From the NCBI GenBank assembly GCA_922989275.2, contig OV277868.1, positions 47,614,216-47,678,215 of the forward strand: a stretch of DNA of 64,000 nt, read 5' to 3'. A program made the position numbers and the translations under genes. The notes below the pieces were generated by a model. The model did not search any database. It saw only the letters and a program-made list of their open reading frames with translations, and was not told the DNA's origin. Of this stretch, positions 32,630 through 42,422 are shown in pieces. The stretch's first letter is position 1, and every line of letters starts with the position of its first letter. The stretch is from Gari tellinella (lineage: Eukaryota > Mollusca > Bivalvia > Cardiida > Psammobiidae).

Positions 32630-33674
32630 TTCGCCCACAACGTGCAAATGCTTTAAAAACGCATTAATGAATTTGTTTGTGATTAGTGCTTTCAAATGTG
32701 TGCTCTCGGGACAATTGATGACTATTTAATGTCACCTCTTATACTTTTCAGAGCAATGCAGATTTCGCGTACGACTTAAGGCTTTGAATGTACCGGTTTA
32801 GGTTAATGTTAGAGTCACTAATGAAAACATTCATTGTGCATGTAGAAAGGTTGAAGACATCAGCCTTAAGAATAGATGCGTCCTTTAAAAACAGTTACAT
32901 ATAGTATGCAAACATTGTAGACTCCGATCAAAGGGTTCCTATACTGTTCGTCATTTAGCAACATATTGTAAAAGCTACAAAGAAAAAACTTGGACTCCGC
33001 TAGATTGGAAGTTCGAGTTTGAATTAAGCGTTCCAGGGGCTATTAGCTGACATATGTCTATACTCTCTTTGTCTAACGATTGAGTTTTCTTTTTAAAAAC
33101 ATATTACTCAGTCATCAACAGGTAAATACTGCATAGAAACGTATAGACATTATATGATTGCACAACTAGAAAGTAAAAACCAACTGAACACAATAGTTTA
33201 CCTACGCCATAAATTTACCAAGAAATGACAAACTGGCTGAACTACAGCTATCCCATACTCACTATCAAGGGAATCGTTCGGTCGGTCGAATGCGTGGGAG
33301 AAATTGATTGCTTCATTGACATATTAGGTCCGGCATTTATGTGCTGAACAAACTATAAAATTAGGCAACTACAGAAAATAATAGCCAATTAACGAAAATT
33401 TGAATGTGCTGAGTTAAGAAAAATATACATTTATTGAAGTTTTTATCTGACCTTTGTTCACTAGAATTGCCGATTCAGTTGCCGTTTACGTTACATATTA
33501 CACAATCCTAAAGTTACGCAACTTTTCATTGTGTATAGTTTAAATACACTCATAAAATCAAAAAGGAATTGCAAGGTTTCTACTTCTAATAAAAGTCAGT
33601 TGCAATATAACGACATCAATTCCATTGTTTCACAACCACTGTTTCAATAGAAAAATATTTCTATAAACTGGGGG
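32630..33674. other. Spacer, no feature seen
   Basis: About 1 kb of AT-rich sequence; GGTCGGTCGAATGCG near 33281 is a local curiosity only. Confidence 0.45.
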
Positions 33675-33920
33675 TTAACCCTTTCACTCTCAATGATTTC
33701 GTAAGATTGTTACCCCTTCACTGTCATTGTCGTCTGCTTCAATTGTGTTGGCTGCAATATCGTTTCAAAGTTCAAATATAAGGCAGTATGTCTTAAGAAA
33801 TTTCAACACGAGTGTCAAATAGTTTGGATACTGATCAGACGCCGCGTCACGCGGCGTCTGATTAGGACCCTCACTGTTTGCAAACGCTCTTTCAAGCGCC
33901 ATTGAGAGCGAACGGGTTAA
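33675..33920 (-). mobile_element. P1-family TTAA MITE
   Basis: TTAACCCTTTCACTCTCAATG at the left and ATTGAGAGCGAACGGGTTAA at the right. Reverse orientation: TTACCCCTTCACTGTCATTG and GTCGTCTGCTTCAATTGTG come first, cassette 33816-33880 (65 bp, centre GCGTCACGC) last. An inner second TTACCCCTTCACTG about 40 bp in from the left hints at a duplicated end. Confidence 0.8.
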
Positions 33921-34298
33921 GTTTTAAATGTTTTTTTAAACTGTTTGCAAATGCAAGCCAAGCAGCGTTTAGTGCGTTAAAACAAAAAAAAACTGAGACT
34001 GGGTTTCTTTAATTCATACCCACAGCTTAACTAGAACTAAGTTTAGTATCCCGAACGTACTATCTATTACAATCAAAGTGGGACGATGATTACGCAACGA
34101 TAGTTAGATTTTTAGTGTACTAAATACTACCCAATTTCTTTTAAAAACGATAGACATACAACCACTAATGTTACATTATTTATAGTATTGGTCTTTAAAC
34201 AACCATTTCAATAAAATGAATAATAAAATATATCACCAAGTCATGCACAGTTTATTGTACATTACTGTAATTAAAAACAAAAGCTAAAACTGCATCCG
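33921..34298. other. Spacer, no feature seen
   Basis: AT-rich. TAAACTGTTTGCAAATGCAAG near 33940 is a stray cassette arm. Confidence 0.4.
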
Positions 34299-34512
34299 TT
34301 TACCCTTAGCCTGCCACTCACGACTATAGCTCCATATGCAAACAGCTTGGATCCGGATGAGACGCCGAGTAACTCGGCGTCTCATCCGGATCCAAGCTGT
34401 TTGACACTCGGACAACATTTTCAGCAATTTTGAGCAACTTTGAAGCACGTTGAAACTTGAAGCAGACGAGAAATATAGCAGACGACAATTTATTTGGCGG
34501 GCTAAGGGTTAA
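34299..34512 (+). mobile_element. P2-family MITE with perfect palindrome
   Basis: TTTACCCTTAGCCTGCCACT to GGCGGGCTAAGGGTTAA. The cassette 34339-34403 is a perfect 32+1+32 palindrome carrying its own variant bases in both arms (AGCTTGG, GGATGAGACG, GCCGAGT). AGCAGACGACAATTTATTTG near the right end. Confidence 0.8.
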
Positions 34513-34759
34513 AGTACATTTGCTTCTGATGCAACGAATGCATGTTTACAAATAGAAAACTGTATATTTGCCGAATAAAACGAGATTCAAGTGGTTGCAC
34601 ATATAAATTGCAATTACCATGATACATGTACCATCTTAATTGATTTCAAATAGACGTTCCTCTGATATAACGCCATTTTTCATATTGATTTGATTTGGTT
34701 TGTCTAAACCCCTTCAGCTACAACAATATCCGAGCTCCATAACGGCAAATCTACGAATG

Positions 34760-35140
34760 TTATATACAAGGCCCATACAACGCCCCCCCCCCCCCCCAAC
34801 TACGATTCCATCCTTACAACACTACTTGCCGCTACACCACCTCTGAAATGAAATTTATAACTAATGCTTTCACTGCTGAATTATCGTCTGCTTAAATGTG
34901 TCGTCTGGTCTTTCCTCAAAGTTCCGTATTGGACATAAACATAAAGACGAGAAACAAACAGTTTGAACCCAGATCAAACGCCGCGCTACGCAGCGTCTGA
35001 TCTGGATTTAAACTATTTTCAAAAGTAAACCAATTCATGCTCAGCACTCTACGGGTATTAATTTGCTCTCCCTATGACAACTCCCTCCGATCAAAACACA
35101 CAGTTTTTACCTCTTTTTGATGTTGACTTATCCTTAACAA
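34760..35140 (+). mobile_element. T2-family MITE, decayed
   Basis: CAACTACGATTCCATCCTTACAAC, TGCTTTCACTGCTGAATTATCG, CCTCAAAGTTCCGTATTGGAC and CTCCCTATGACAACTCCCTCC follow the T2 order. Cassette 34955-35019 is still 65 bp. A C run of about 15 sits at 34783-34797. Ends no longer exact. Confidence 0.6.
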
Positions 35141-35395
35141 CTGTAAAATTAATTTAACAAAACGTTTTAGTTTTAGAAATAAAAATATTCTTTTCCGTGA
35201 GAGTTGGTATAGGTTTAACATATTATCTATCCATACTTTCATTTATTTCCATTGGCTCTTTTAAAAAACATTGGTTTCAGCTACAAACTACATACATGTA
35301 CATGTATATATAATTTATATATAGTATTGATACACGCATTACGTTTTGAATATATCTTACAATTCCATCTCTGTTTTACTTGGATCGAAGATATA

Positions 35396-35607
35396 TTAAC
35401 CCTTTGCCTGCTGATCGCGACTTTATTGATATTTGCAAACTGTTTGGATCCAGATCAGACGCCGCGTAACGCGGCGTCTGATCAGGCTTCAAAATGTTTG
35501 ACACTCATCTTTAGGTTTCTTTACTTTAAATATGTATCAATCTAATTTTAACAAATTTTGCAGACGACAATTCGAAGCAGACGATATCACCGCAGGATAC
35601 GGGTTAA
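35396..35607 (+). mobile_element. P2-family TTAA MITE, reference copy
   Basis: TTAACCCTTTGCCTGCTGAT to CACCGCAGGATACGGGTTAA, 212 bp. Cassette 35436-35500, centre GCGTAACGC. GACACTCATCTTTAGGTTTC, AATTTTGCAGACGACAATTC and GAAGCAGACGATATC follow. Confidence 0.85.
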
Positions 35608-35639
35608 TGTTGATACAGCATTACTGTCAATATTTGACA

Positions 35640-35765
35640 GTGAGCTATGTTGCATCACTGCACAGTGCTTATTCTCCTGCACCGAACGCGAAACTTCAAT
35701 TACCGTAATGGAAGTTTGACCTATCTTGAATGGAAAAATACCTCATCGACGATCGTTTGGCCGAT
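35640..35765 (+). repeat. Dispersed repeat, pair with 8550-8660
   Basis: TGTTGCATCACTGCACAGTGC, TTCTCCTGCACCGAACGCG, TTCAATTACCGTAATGGAAG and GACCTATCTTGAATGG. Confidence 0.6.
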
Positions 35766-36091
35766 AAACACTTGTGATAGACATGTGCTTGTGCAAAGGG
35801 ATTTGGGGTACTTTTCGTGACGAAAATACATATAACAAGACTATCAGAAAGAAACTTAATATATATCCAGTCAGCATAACCTTTACTAATTCGGTCCTTA
35901 CAGTAGTGTCTTCAGTTTGTCATGTAAGGTGTATTTTTCAAACCTTTTGTCGAGCTAATCAACGTCTCAACTTAAATCTAATTGAGAGACATACATGCTA
36001 TTTATGATATAAGTAGCATGTAACTTTACTCCGATGATTGATGCAAGTGACAAAATGCACAAACAAAATATATGATATAGGCGCACGCCTC
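35766..36091. other. Spacer, no feature seen
   Basis: A 77-codon open frame at 35774-36007 has no recognisable feature and no conserved relative in the window. Confidence 0.4.
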
Positions 36092-36342
36092 TTAACTCTT
36101 TGAACCCTAGTCCCGCATATAGGCGTGCTTTTCAAACAGTGTACATGTGAATAGTACACTTGTCCTATGCAAACAGTGAAGACCCTGATCAGAGGGCTCC
36201 GAAAGGAGCCCTCTGATCAGGTTCTTCACTGTTTGTCACAATGCCAAACATTGACAAAAACAACCCTTAAAAGTCAGAAATGGACTAGACTAAAATGGAA
36301 ACTGGAATTGTCCATTTAAAGTTTCAGGGAGGAAAGGGTTAA
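36092..36342 (+). mobile_element. P4-family TTAA MITE, reference copy
   Basis: TTAACTCTTTGAACCCTAG to GGGAGGAAAGGGTTAA, 251 bp. Cassette 36170-36235 is 31+4+31 bp: CAAACAGTGAAGACCCTGATC, GAGGGCTCC-GAAA-GGAGCCCTC. Then ACATTGACAAAAACAACCC, AAACTGGAATTGTCCATT. Same layout at 39948-40179. Confidence 0.8.
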
Positions 36343-36624
36343 ACCTTTCACTGCTTTATGACGCCATTATCCGTCTAACACAACAATTACCTTATTGTCG
36401 TAAGCTTGCTTTATTCATATGACGTCATAGCATTATTTGTTTATTTCTTTCTCTAAAGAAGGCCACATGGCAAAACAAGTAAAAACACAATAAACTACAT
36501 CATTCAATATTTGCAATGTATCTCTGTACGACATGTATGAATGTATTATGCTCGTATATACAAATTAGAAAGTTAGTTATTTTGATTTAAGTATATTTAT
36601 ATAAGTGCCAGTGAAAGGCTTAAA
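36339..36624. mobile_element. TTAA-bounded element without cassette
   Basis: TTAAACCTTTCACTGCTTTA to AGTGCCAGTGAAAGGCTTAA; it shares its left TTAA with the P4 copy. About 286 bp, AT-rich interior, with no central palindrome. CACAACAATTACCTTATTG is all that stands out inside. Confidence 0.6.
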
Positions 36625-36733
36625 CAAAATTTGAATTGAACGATCATTGACGATGAACAAACGTTAGTGCATAATATATATAGCGATTTCACAAATAACT
36701 TAATATGTTGCGAACAAGAAAGTCCCAGTTCGT

Positions 36734-36935
36734 TTAACTCTTCCACTGCCTTTTGCGCCAAAATGAGACTTTGCAAACAGTTTGAGACACCGTGTTACAC
36801 GGCGTCTGATCAGGATCCAAACTGTCTGACTTGAGTATCGACATTTCTTCAATCCAAACAGCCCTTGATCTGACTGTAGAAATATAGTAAACGACACTAC
36901 CAATGCAGGCGATAGTTTGGTGCTAAGAGGATAAA
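36734..36935 (+). mobile_element. P-type element, cassette shortened
   Basis: TTTAACTCTTCCACTGCCTTT to TTTGGTGCTAAGAGGATAAA. Cassette 36774-36830 lost about 8 bp from the left arm next to GTTTGAGACACCGTG. TAAACGACACTACCAATGC corresponds to the GCAGACGACAAT word. Confidence 0.6.
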
Positions 36936-37173
36936 AGCAGACGTTAAAAAATGTTAGTGAAGTTGTTAAATGATATTTGCTGTAGATCTATATCATATCA
37001 CTAGTCTATATACCAAATTGTGTCACGTGACAAGAGACACCAATACATACCGTGTATAAGGATGTTTACCAGGAAATTGTTATAAATCAGCAGACTATAA
37101 CATTATTGTTCGATAAATCGGCATGTAACATTGAACAACATTAATGTCAAAGGTTTTGCCTGCCTATCGATGT

Positions 37174-37422
37174 TACAGTGGGGAAAACGTTATTCTTTCC
37201 CGTTTAAACGCAAACGAAACGAAAACATATCGCACTAAAACAGAAAATGACAACTGTTCGACAATTATGGCTTTTCATCTTGATCTGAGTGGCAAAGTGT
37301 TTGGAGCCTGATCAGACACCGGGTTACTCGGTGTCTGATTAGGCTCCAAACTGTTTGCAATGAAAATAATAGTTTTAGCATAAACGCGTTTATTGGGAAA
37401 GAATAACATTTTTTCCACTGTA
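37174..37422 (-). mobile_element. T1-family MITE
   Basis: TACAGTGGGGAAAACGTTAT to ACATTTTTTCCACTGTA, reverse orientation. Cassette 37293-37357 carries GACACCGGGTTACTCGGTGTC, where the change GACGCC to GACACC is matched in the other arm. Confidence 0.85.
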
Positions 37423-37522
37423 TTTTCCAACAATTCGCATTAAAAACCGACGCCGCGAAACATGGCGTCAACTCTAAATCAAGACTGTTTAACCGTATCA
37501 TCGTAAAATTACTTGTAATAGT

Positions 37523-37710
37523 TTACCCCTACATCCCCATATCGTCGTATGCTTCAAAATTGGTGTCTGTAATATAGTTTCAAAGTTAGCTTTTTTGACA
37601 TGCGTGTCAAATAAGTATGGTCTTGATCATACACCGCGTTATGTGAATTCTGATCTCGATCCAAACTGTTTTCAAAGTCATATTTAGATGACTGGTGGTG
37701 AAAGCGTTAA
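37523..37710 (-). mobile_element. P1-family MITE, decayed
   Basis: TTACCCCTACATCCCCATAT, GTCGTATGCTTCAAAATTGG, ACATGCGTGTCAAATAAG, half-eroded palindrome, ACTGGTGGTGAAAGCGTTAA. Confidence 0.65.
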
Positions 37711-37865
37711 GTAACATCTGATCTTGATTAAAGCTGTTTGATTAAGGCTGATTTTTAACGTTCAAGACCAATGCACACAACATATACGAGACAAACGGTA
37801 TTTTGGCAAAGTAATAGAGAACACATTTTGCCACACAGTCCGCTATAGGGTCAATGTAATTCAAA

Positions 37866-38120
37866 TACAGTGGAGAATCTGTTATTCTTTCCCAATAAAC
37901 GCGTTTACGCTAAAACTATTATTTGCAGTGCAAACAGTTTGGAGCCAGATCAGACGCCGGGTAACCCGGCGTCTGATCAGGCTCCAAACTGTTTGCCACC
38001 AAGATAAACATAAAATATCAGAATTGTCCAAAAGTTGTTCTTTTCTACGTTTTAAAATAGCGCTTTGCGTTTGCGTACGTTTGCGTTTAAACGGGAAAGA
38101 ATAACAGATTCTCCACTGTA
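37866..38120 (+). mobile_element. T1-family MITE, complete
   Basis: TACAGTGGAGAATCTGTTAT to AACAGATTCTCCACTGTA; cassette 37931-37995. A 5-6 bp insertion (AAATAG) follows ACGTTTT near 38053, otherwise like 32380-32629. Six bases separate it from the next P1 element. Confidence 0.9.
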
Positions 38121-38125
38121 TCAGT

Positions 38126-38374
38126 TTAACCCTTTCTTGATTACTTTTATCATAAAATATTTACCTCGTCACCGCCATATGTCAACTGCTTCAATATGTT
38201 TGCCTGCCATTTTGCTCAAGGTTAGATTTAATGCTGTAAAACTGACGTAATTTTAAAAACAAAAAATGGCAAACAGCTTTGATCCTGATCAGACGCCGCG
38301 TCACGCGGCGTCTGATTTGGATCGAAACTGTTTGCAAATGCGTTTTATGTCGTCATTGAGAGTGAAAGGGTTAA
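38126..38374 (-). mobile_element. P1-family TTAA MITE
   Basis: TTAACCCTTTCTTGATTACT to ATTGAGAGTGAAAGGGTTAA. CACCGCCATATGTCAACTGC replaces the usual GTCGTCTGC. Cassette 38270-38334, 65 bp, centre GCGTCACGC. Confidence 0.8.
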
Positions 38375-38809
38375 AGGTATAGCGGACTTAATGTTCACCG
38401 AAGATATGAATTTTACAAATGAGCAGGATTGTGGTGTAATGCTATATCAAAACTATGATACACATCCGCCTATCTTGAATGTTTTGCATTACTCTTTCAT
38501 TTGAAGGCACACATTTGATTGTTAGGACATGGTGATGCTCCAGATCTAATAGGGGCTACTCGCTTTAAAGTTCAAATGGTTTCTTGAATTAATCACTTCA
38601 CTACCTTACCCCGAGTGAATGTGAATTTAACAAAGAGAATTGGTCATGATTCTACGAACCGAAAATCTTGAAATCTGATCAAGATCAAAGATTTGTAACA
38701 CTCATTACTATTACTATGACGCTACCAAAATTTGAATATGACAAAAAAAGACGACATCTGTTTAAAGCAGATGACGGCGTTGCAGTGAAGGTTTTAAAAC
38801 AGGCTTCAT
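38375..38809. other. Spacer, possible worn P element at right
   Basis: TAATCACTTCACTACCTTACC near 38590 and AAAGCAGATGACGGCG...GCAGTGAAGG near 38763 look like the two ends of an old P-type element of about 210 bp. No palindrome remains. Confidence 0.4.
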
Positions 38810-39260
38810 TTATTTTATGAGTGGTTCATAAAATTCAAAAATCCATTACATGCTGCCAAGCATTGCAATGTTAGAGGATTGTCTAAATTATTCTTGAGAT
38901 GAAATTGCTTTCAATTGTGTTATGTCATACTCTGCTTTTCAGTGGAGTTTCCGTGTCTCGTTAGAGTATTTTCAATTAACCCTTTCATCGCCTTATCTCG
39001 AATATAATGGTTATCTTCAAACGGTTTCGATCATGATCAGACGCCGCGTTACAGGTCGGCTTATCAGGATCTAAATTATTTGACAGTCATTTCGAGTGTC
39101 CTTATTCAAACCATTTAAAATTGAATTTTAACAACTTAAAGAATACCACATTTGTTTAAAGAAGATAACATCAGGCCAGAGAAGTAGTGAAGCCTGTATT
39201 CTTGAATTGTAACGATTTGACATGGCTTTAGTTTTGACATTATTGAACTTGTCGAATATT
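38810..39260 (+). repeat. Dispersed repeat, copy split by a TTAA element
   Basis: AAAATCCATTACATGCTGCC, GAAATTGCTTTCAATTGTG, TTTCCGTGTCTCGTTAG and ATTTTCAATT on the left, GCCTGTATTCTTGAATT and GACATTATTGAACTTGTCGAA on the right. Homologous to 27740-28000, where these parts are continuous. Confidence 0.7.
38977..39190 (+). mobile_element. P-type insertion at a site with a known empty copy
   Basis: Starts TTAACCCTTTCATCGCCTTA and ends near GGCCAGAGAAGTAGTGAA. One strong arm (CGATCATGATCAGACGCCGCG), the other worn. AAAGAAGATAACATCAGG near the right end. The empty homologue reads CAATTTAGCC, placing the target at TTAA/TTAG. Confidence 0.7.
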
Positions 39261-39522
39261 TGAAAGACCCTGAGTATTGGCCAATTTGTCGCAATGGTTC
39301 AAGTGCGTTGATATATCGATATGATTAGAATATTCTTAAGACGTCATCTGCTTAAAAAACATGGTGTCTCCTTTTACTTATAACATTTAAAGTTTAGGTT
39401 TAACTCAAGTAACATCGTTTTTAGTGTTATAAACAGGAGAAAGGCAGCGAATGACGGCAGGTAGGTAATTTGATCACAGTATTTTTGTTTGCCCTGTTCA
39501 ATGTTCATTTATAATAAACAAA

Positions 39523-39918
39523 TCACCCTTTATTTCACTACTTTTTGTGTCAGGATATAGTTTGATATAGTATCGACATTTCGTCAGTAAAAATAACCCT
39601 AAAGCATATTTTGAAAATACTGCAGATGACATACAGTGGAGAATCTGTTATTCTTTCCCAATAAACGCGTTTACGCAAAAACTATTATTTGCAGTGCAAA
39701 CAGTTTGGAGCCAGATCAGACGCCGGGTAACCCTGCGTCTGATCAGGCTCCAAACTGTTTGCCACCAAGATAAACAAGAATTATCAGAATTGTCCAAAAG
39801 TTGTTCTTTTCTACGTTTTAGCGCTTTGCGTTTGCGTACGTTTGCGTTTAAACGGGAAAGAATAACAGATTCTCCACTGTAACAAATGTAGGCGATATAT
39901 TGGCAGTGAGAGGGTTAA
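39523..39918 (+). mobile_element. P-type element carrying a nested T1 MITE
   Basis: CACCCTTTATTTCACTACTT on the left, TTGGCAGTGAGAGGGTTAA on the right, interrupted at CTGCAGATGACA by 39632-39881. The interrupted word GCAGATGACA...AATGTAGGCGATAT corresponds to the GCAGACGACAAT region of P elements. Left edge approximate. Confidence 0.55.
39632..39881 (+). mobile_element. T1-family MITE nested in a P element
   Basis: 250 bp, TACAGTGGAGAATCTGTTAT to AACAGATTCTCCACTGTA. Cassette 39697-39761 has one unmatched change (CCCTGCG for CCCGGCG). Younger than its host element. Confidence 0.9.
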
Positions 39919-39947
39919 AGCAGACAATAACACTTGGCAGTAAAGAG

Positions 39948-40179
39948 TCAACTCATTGTGCCCTAGGGACGCATATATGCGTCCTCTACCACAAGTGTAC
40001 CTGTGAAAAGTACAATTGTCTAATGCAAACAGTGAAGTCCCTGATTAGAGCCCTCTAATCAGGGTCTTCACTGTTTGTCATTTTGTAATATAAAAAAACA
40101 ACTGTAAATAGTCTTAAATGCACCAGCCTTTATTGTAAACTGGAATTGTCCATTAGATGTCTCAGGGGATAATGAGTTA
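39948..40179 (+). mobile_element. P4-family MITE
   Basis: TCAACTCATTGTGCCCTAGG to CTCAGGGGATAATGAGTTA. GACGCATATATGCGTCC forms a small hairpin; GTGTACCTGTGAAAAGTACA matches 36.1 kb. The cassette at 40026-40077 is 52 bp, shortened at its centre (GAGCCCTC) symmetrically. Confidence 0.75.
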
Positions 40180-40273
40180 CATAGATAAAGAGTGTGCATA
40201 CCTTGTATAAGCGGGCAAATGGTTCAATTTGTTCTATAACCGCTCAAACCATTGGCAAAGCGGATTTATTATA

Positions 40274-40650
40274 TACAGTACTGAACCTTATTAAATTAAA
40301 ATGATAATCGCAAGCGAATTGCAATCGAATTGCCATCGAATTGCCATCGAATTGCCATCGAATCGGGCGCTTCAAAAAACAAATCCTACGTTTAAATATT
40401 TTTACGCGAATTTTCCGAAGCGGTTGTGACAAAAATGGAATCGAAATAATTAAGGAAGGCGCTAGTGACAGTCGACTGTCACTAGCGATTTCACGTCAAA
40501 TTCGCTTTTGACAGTCGACTGTCAATAGCGGTTTTACATTAAAATCGCTATTGACAGTCGACTGTCACTAGCGAATTTGACGTGAAATCGCTAGTGACAG
40601 TCGACTGTCACTAGCGAATTCAACGTGAAATCGCTATTGACAGTCGTTTG
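40274..40650 (+). mobile_element. T3 element: left arm plus 43-bp palindrome array
   Basis: TACAGTACTGAACCTTATTA, then repeated GAATTGCCATC words, CAAATCCTACGTTTAAATA, CGCGAATTTTCCGAAGCGG, AAAATGGAATCGAAATAATT; this matches the reverse complement of the right part of the complete copy at 56381-56696. After AATTAAGGAAGGC the array begins and no right arm follows. Confidence 0.75.
40458..40650. repeat. 43-bp array of GTCGAC palindromes, copy A
   Basis: Five GTCGAC (last one GTCGTT) centres start at 40471, 40514, 40557, 40600 and 40643, exactly 43 bp apart. Each is TAGTGACAGTCGACTGTCA or TTGACAGTCGACTGTCAATA. They are joined by 21-bp linkers GCGATTTCACGTCAAATTCGC or its reverse complement. The whole array is also inverted about 40536. 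Confidence 0.95.
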
Positions 40651-41169
40651 TATTTTTATGTTATAGTTTGGTTATGTGGTAGCGCATAATTATGTATACA
40701 CTATTATTGTGAACTGCACTCCCTAGTAGCGTTAATCGTATGAGAATTTTGTGAAGTTTGCATTTGTTTATCGATTAAAAGGAAGTAAAAAGCGGAGGAG
40801 AAATATTTATATATCAATTTTATTTCACTCTCTTTATCTTCCATTATTTTTTTTAATATAGCTAGTTGTATATCGGAAAGGGGAAATTGGTATGACTTGA
40901 AAAAGAACGCCCCACGTCATGTATTAGATGGCGTTTATAGGCGTTGGTGACCAACGTAGAGTCAGACCAGTGAGTGTATGTACACTAACCCATTAGGAAG
41001 CCAACATAAAATGCGATGGTGGTGGTGATGATGTTGGTGGGTTGGGTGGGATGGGGGCACGCTTGAGGGGCGTAGATAGACCAATTGCAAGGCCGGATCC
41101 AGAATTTGTTCAGGGGGATGGGGTGGGGCACAGGCGGGGAGGTATTGGAAGGGGTGGTGTTCTCCCTTG
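40651..41169. other. Spacer, G-rich towards the right
   Basis: AT-rich to 40980, then GGTGGTGATGATGTTGGTGG-type text. A 130-codon minus-strand frame (40985-41377) overlaps this biased stretch and has no known domain, so it is not called. Confidence 0.4.
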
Positions 41170-41559
41170 AAAATATTGTGAAACTTGCACCGAAATGGTG
41201 CATTCTGAGGGCACTCGTAAGAATAAAGTTTACATCAATAGTATGATGTAAATATCCCAAATGAAACATTAAAAAAGTGATTTCATAAGACAAAGAGAAG
41301 ATAAAATCATAATCTGGAGAATTTTTTAACAGCTTTATCTCCATTCTCAGAAATCTTTTACTTTCAACTATGGTCATTTAAAGATTTTCATCAGTGAAAA
41401 CAGAACCATAAAACATAAAAATTCATAACTCTTCTGTCTATTGTATATATCACAAATTAACATAGTGTACATGTACTTTGACATTATATAGCTGTCCCAT
41501 TCAATTATCAAATGGACGTTTTCTGTTTCCAATTATGACGTCCATATTTGACTAAATAT

Positions 41560-41890
41560 TAAAGGTTGTTATATACAATTTATTACAAAATATCAAACAG
41601 TGCACACCCTGATCTTTAGGGGCCATCTGATCTGGGTATAACGTGTTTTGACAGAACAAGTTTTCAGCAGTCAACTGTTCACATATTAAAACTTCGCCGT
41701 TTTTCTCCCCTGAAACAGAAAATGGAAAATTCCAGCTTCCAAATAAAACAAACTTTTCAATTTTTAACTTTATCAAATTTTATACAGTTTATTACAAAAT
41801 GACAAACAGGACTAATCCTGATCAGAGGACTCATTTAGGAGACTTCTGAAGTTGGTCTGCATTGTTTTCACAGGGCAATAGTTCTGGTCA
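41560..41890 (+). repeat. Two worn P4-type cassettes in a row
   Basis: 41594-41650 (CAAACAGTGCACACCCTGATC ... GTGTTTTG) and 41803-41868 (CAAACAGGACTAATCCTGATC ... CATTGTTTT), each preceded by ATTACAAAAT. AAAATGGAAAATTCCAGC between them resembles the P4 right part. Confidence 0.5.
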
Positions 41891-42339
41891 CTAATACACT
41901 GTAAGTATATTCAAACTGAACTCATATTCCCTAAAAACATCAAATGGACAAATTCAGTTTCCACTGTAAAATATTGTTTTTTACAGTACTGTAAATTAAA
42001 AACAGTGCAGATCCTGTTCCAAGGTGTCCCCAGAACCACAGTACGCACTCTTACTAGGGGTGTCTGGGGGCATGCTCCCCCTGCACAAGTTAATTCCCAG
42101 ATGATCAATGGTGCGTTCTGAGGGAGTTGTATCGCATTCAAAATTGGTAAAATGCTACATAAATCTACTATATTAATATTCGAATCAAAATAACATATCA
42201 AATTATTTAATATAGGATAAATTTTTCGACAGGTTATTTTTCGGCCATTAACCCATACCTATCCAATTATTGTACACACTGTCACTAACTCCGAGAAGGT
42301 GCTGTCTGCCACACTGAATCGGGGCTTAGGATTTTTTTA

Positions 42340-42422
42340 AAAATCCGGAGATTTTCGGAAAAAACCGGAGATCCGCAGAAATTATGAAAAATCCGGAGAT
42401 TTAGGAAAAATCCGGAGAAATG
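42340..42422 (+). repeat. Tandem AAAATCCGGAGATTT units
   Basis: Four to five copies of a roughly 16-20 bp unit (AAAAATCCGGAGATTTTCGG, AAAAACCGGAGATCCGC, AAAAATCCGGAGATTTAGG). The same unit, followed by GAAATGG(C/T)AG-CCTGT, occurs at 48846-48892. Confidence 0.8.

Noticed and set aside
32370..32729. 119- and 99-codon frames on opposite strands
   Set aside because: They read through a T1 MITE and its palindrome; the same peptide (RRRVTRRLIRLQT) appears at 14988, 24587, 39694 and 63091 on account of the repeat.
40458..40650. CRISPR-like array
   Set aside because: Spacers are as repetitive as the repeats, the context is a eukaryotic MITE, and no cas-like gene is near.
40985..41377. 130-codon minus-strand frame rich in Pro, Thr and His
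   Set aside because: Runs over G-rich repeat-like DNA; no recognisable domain or signal.
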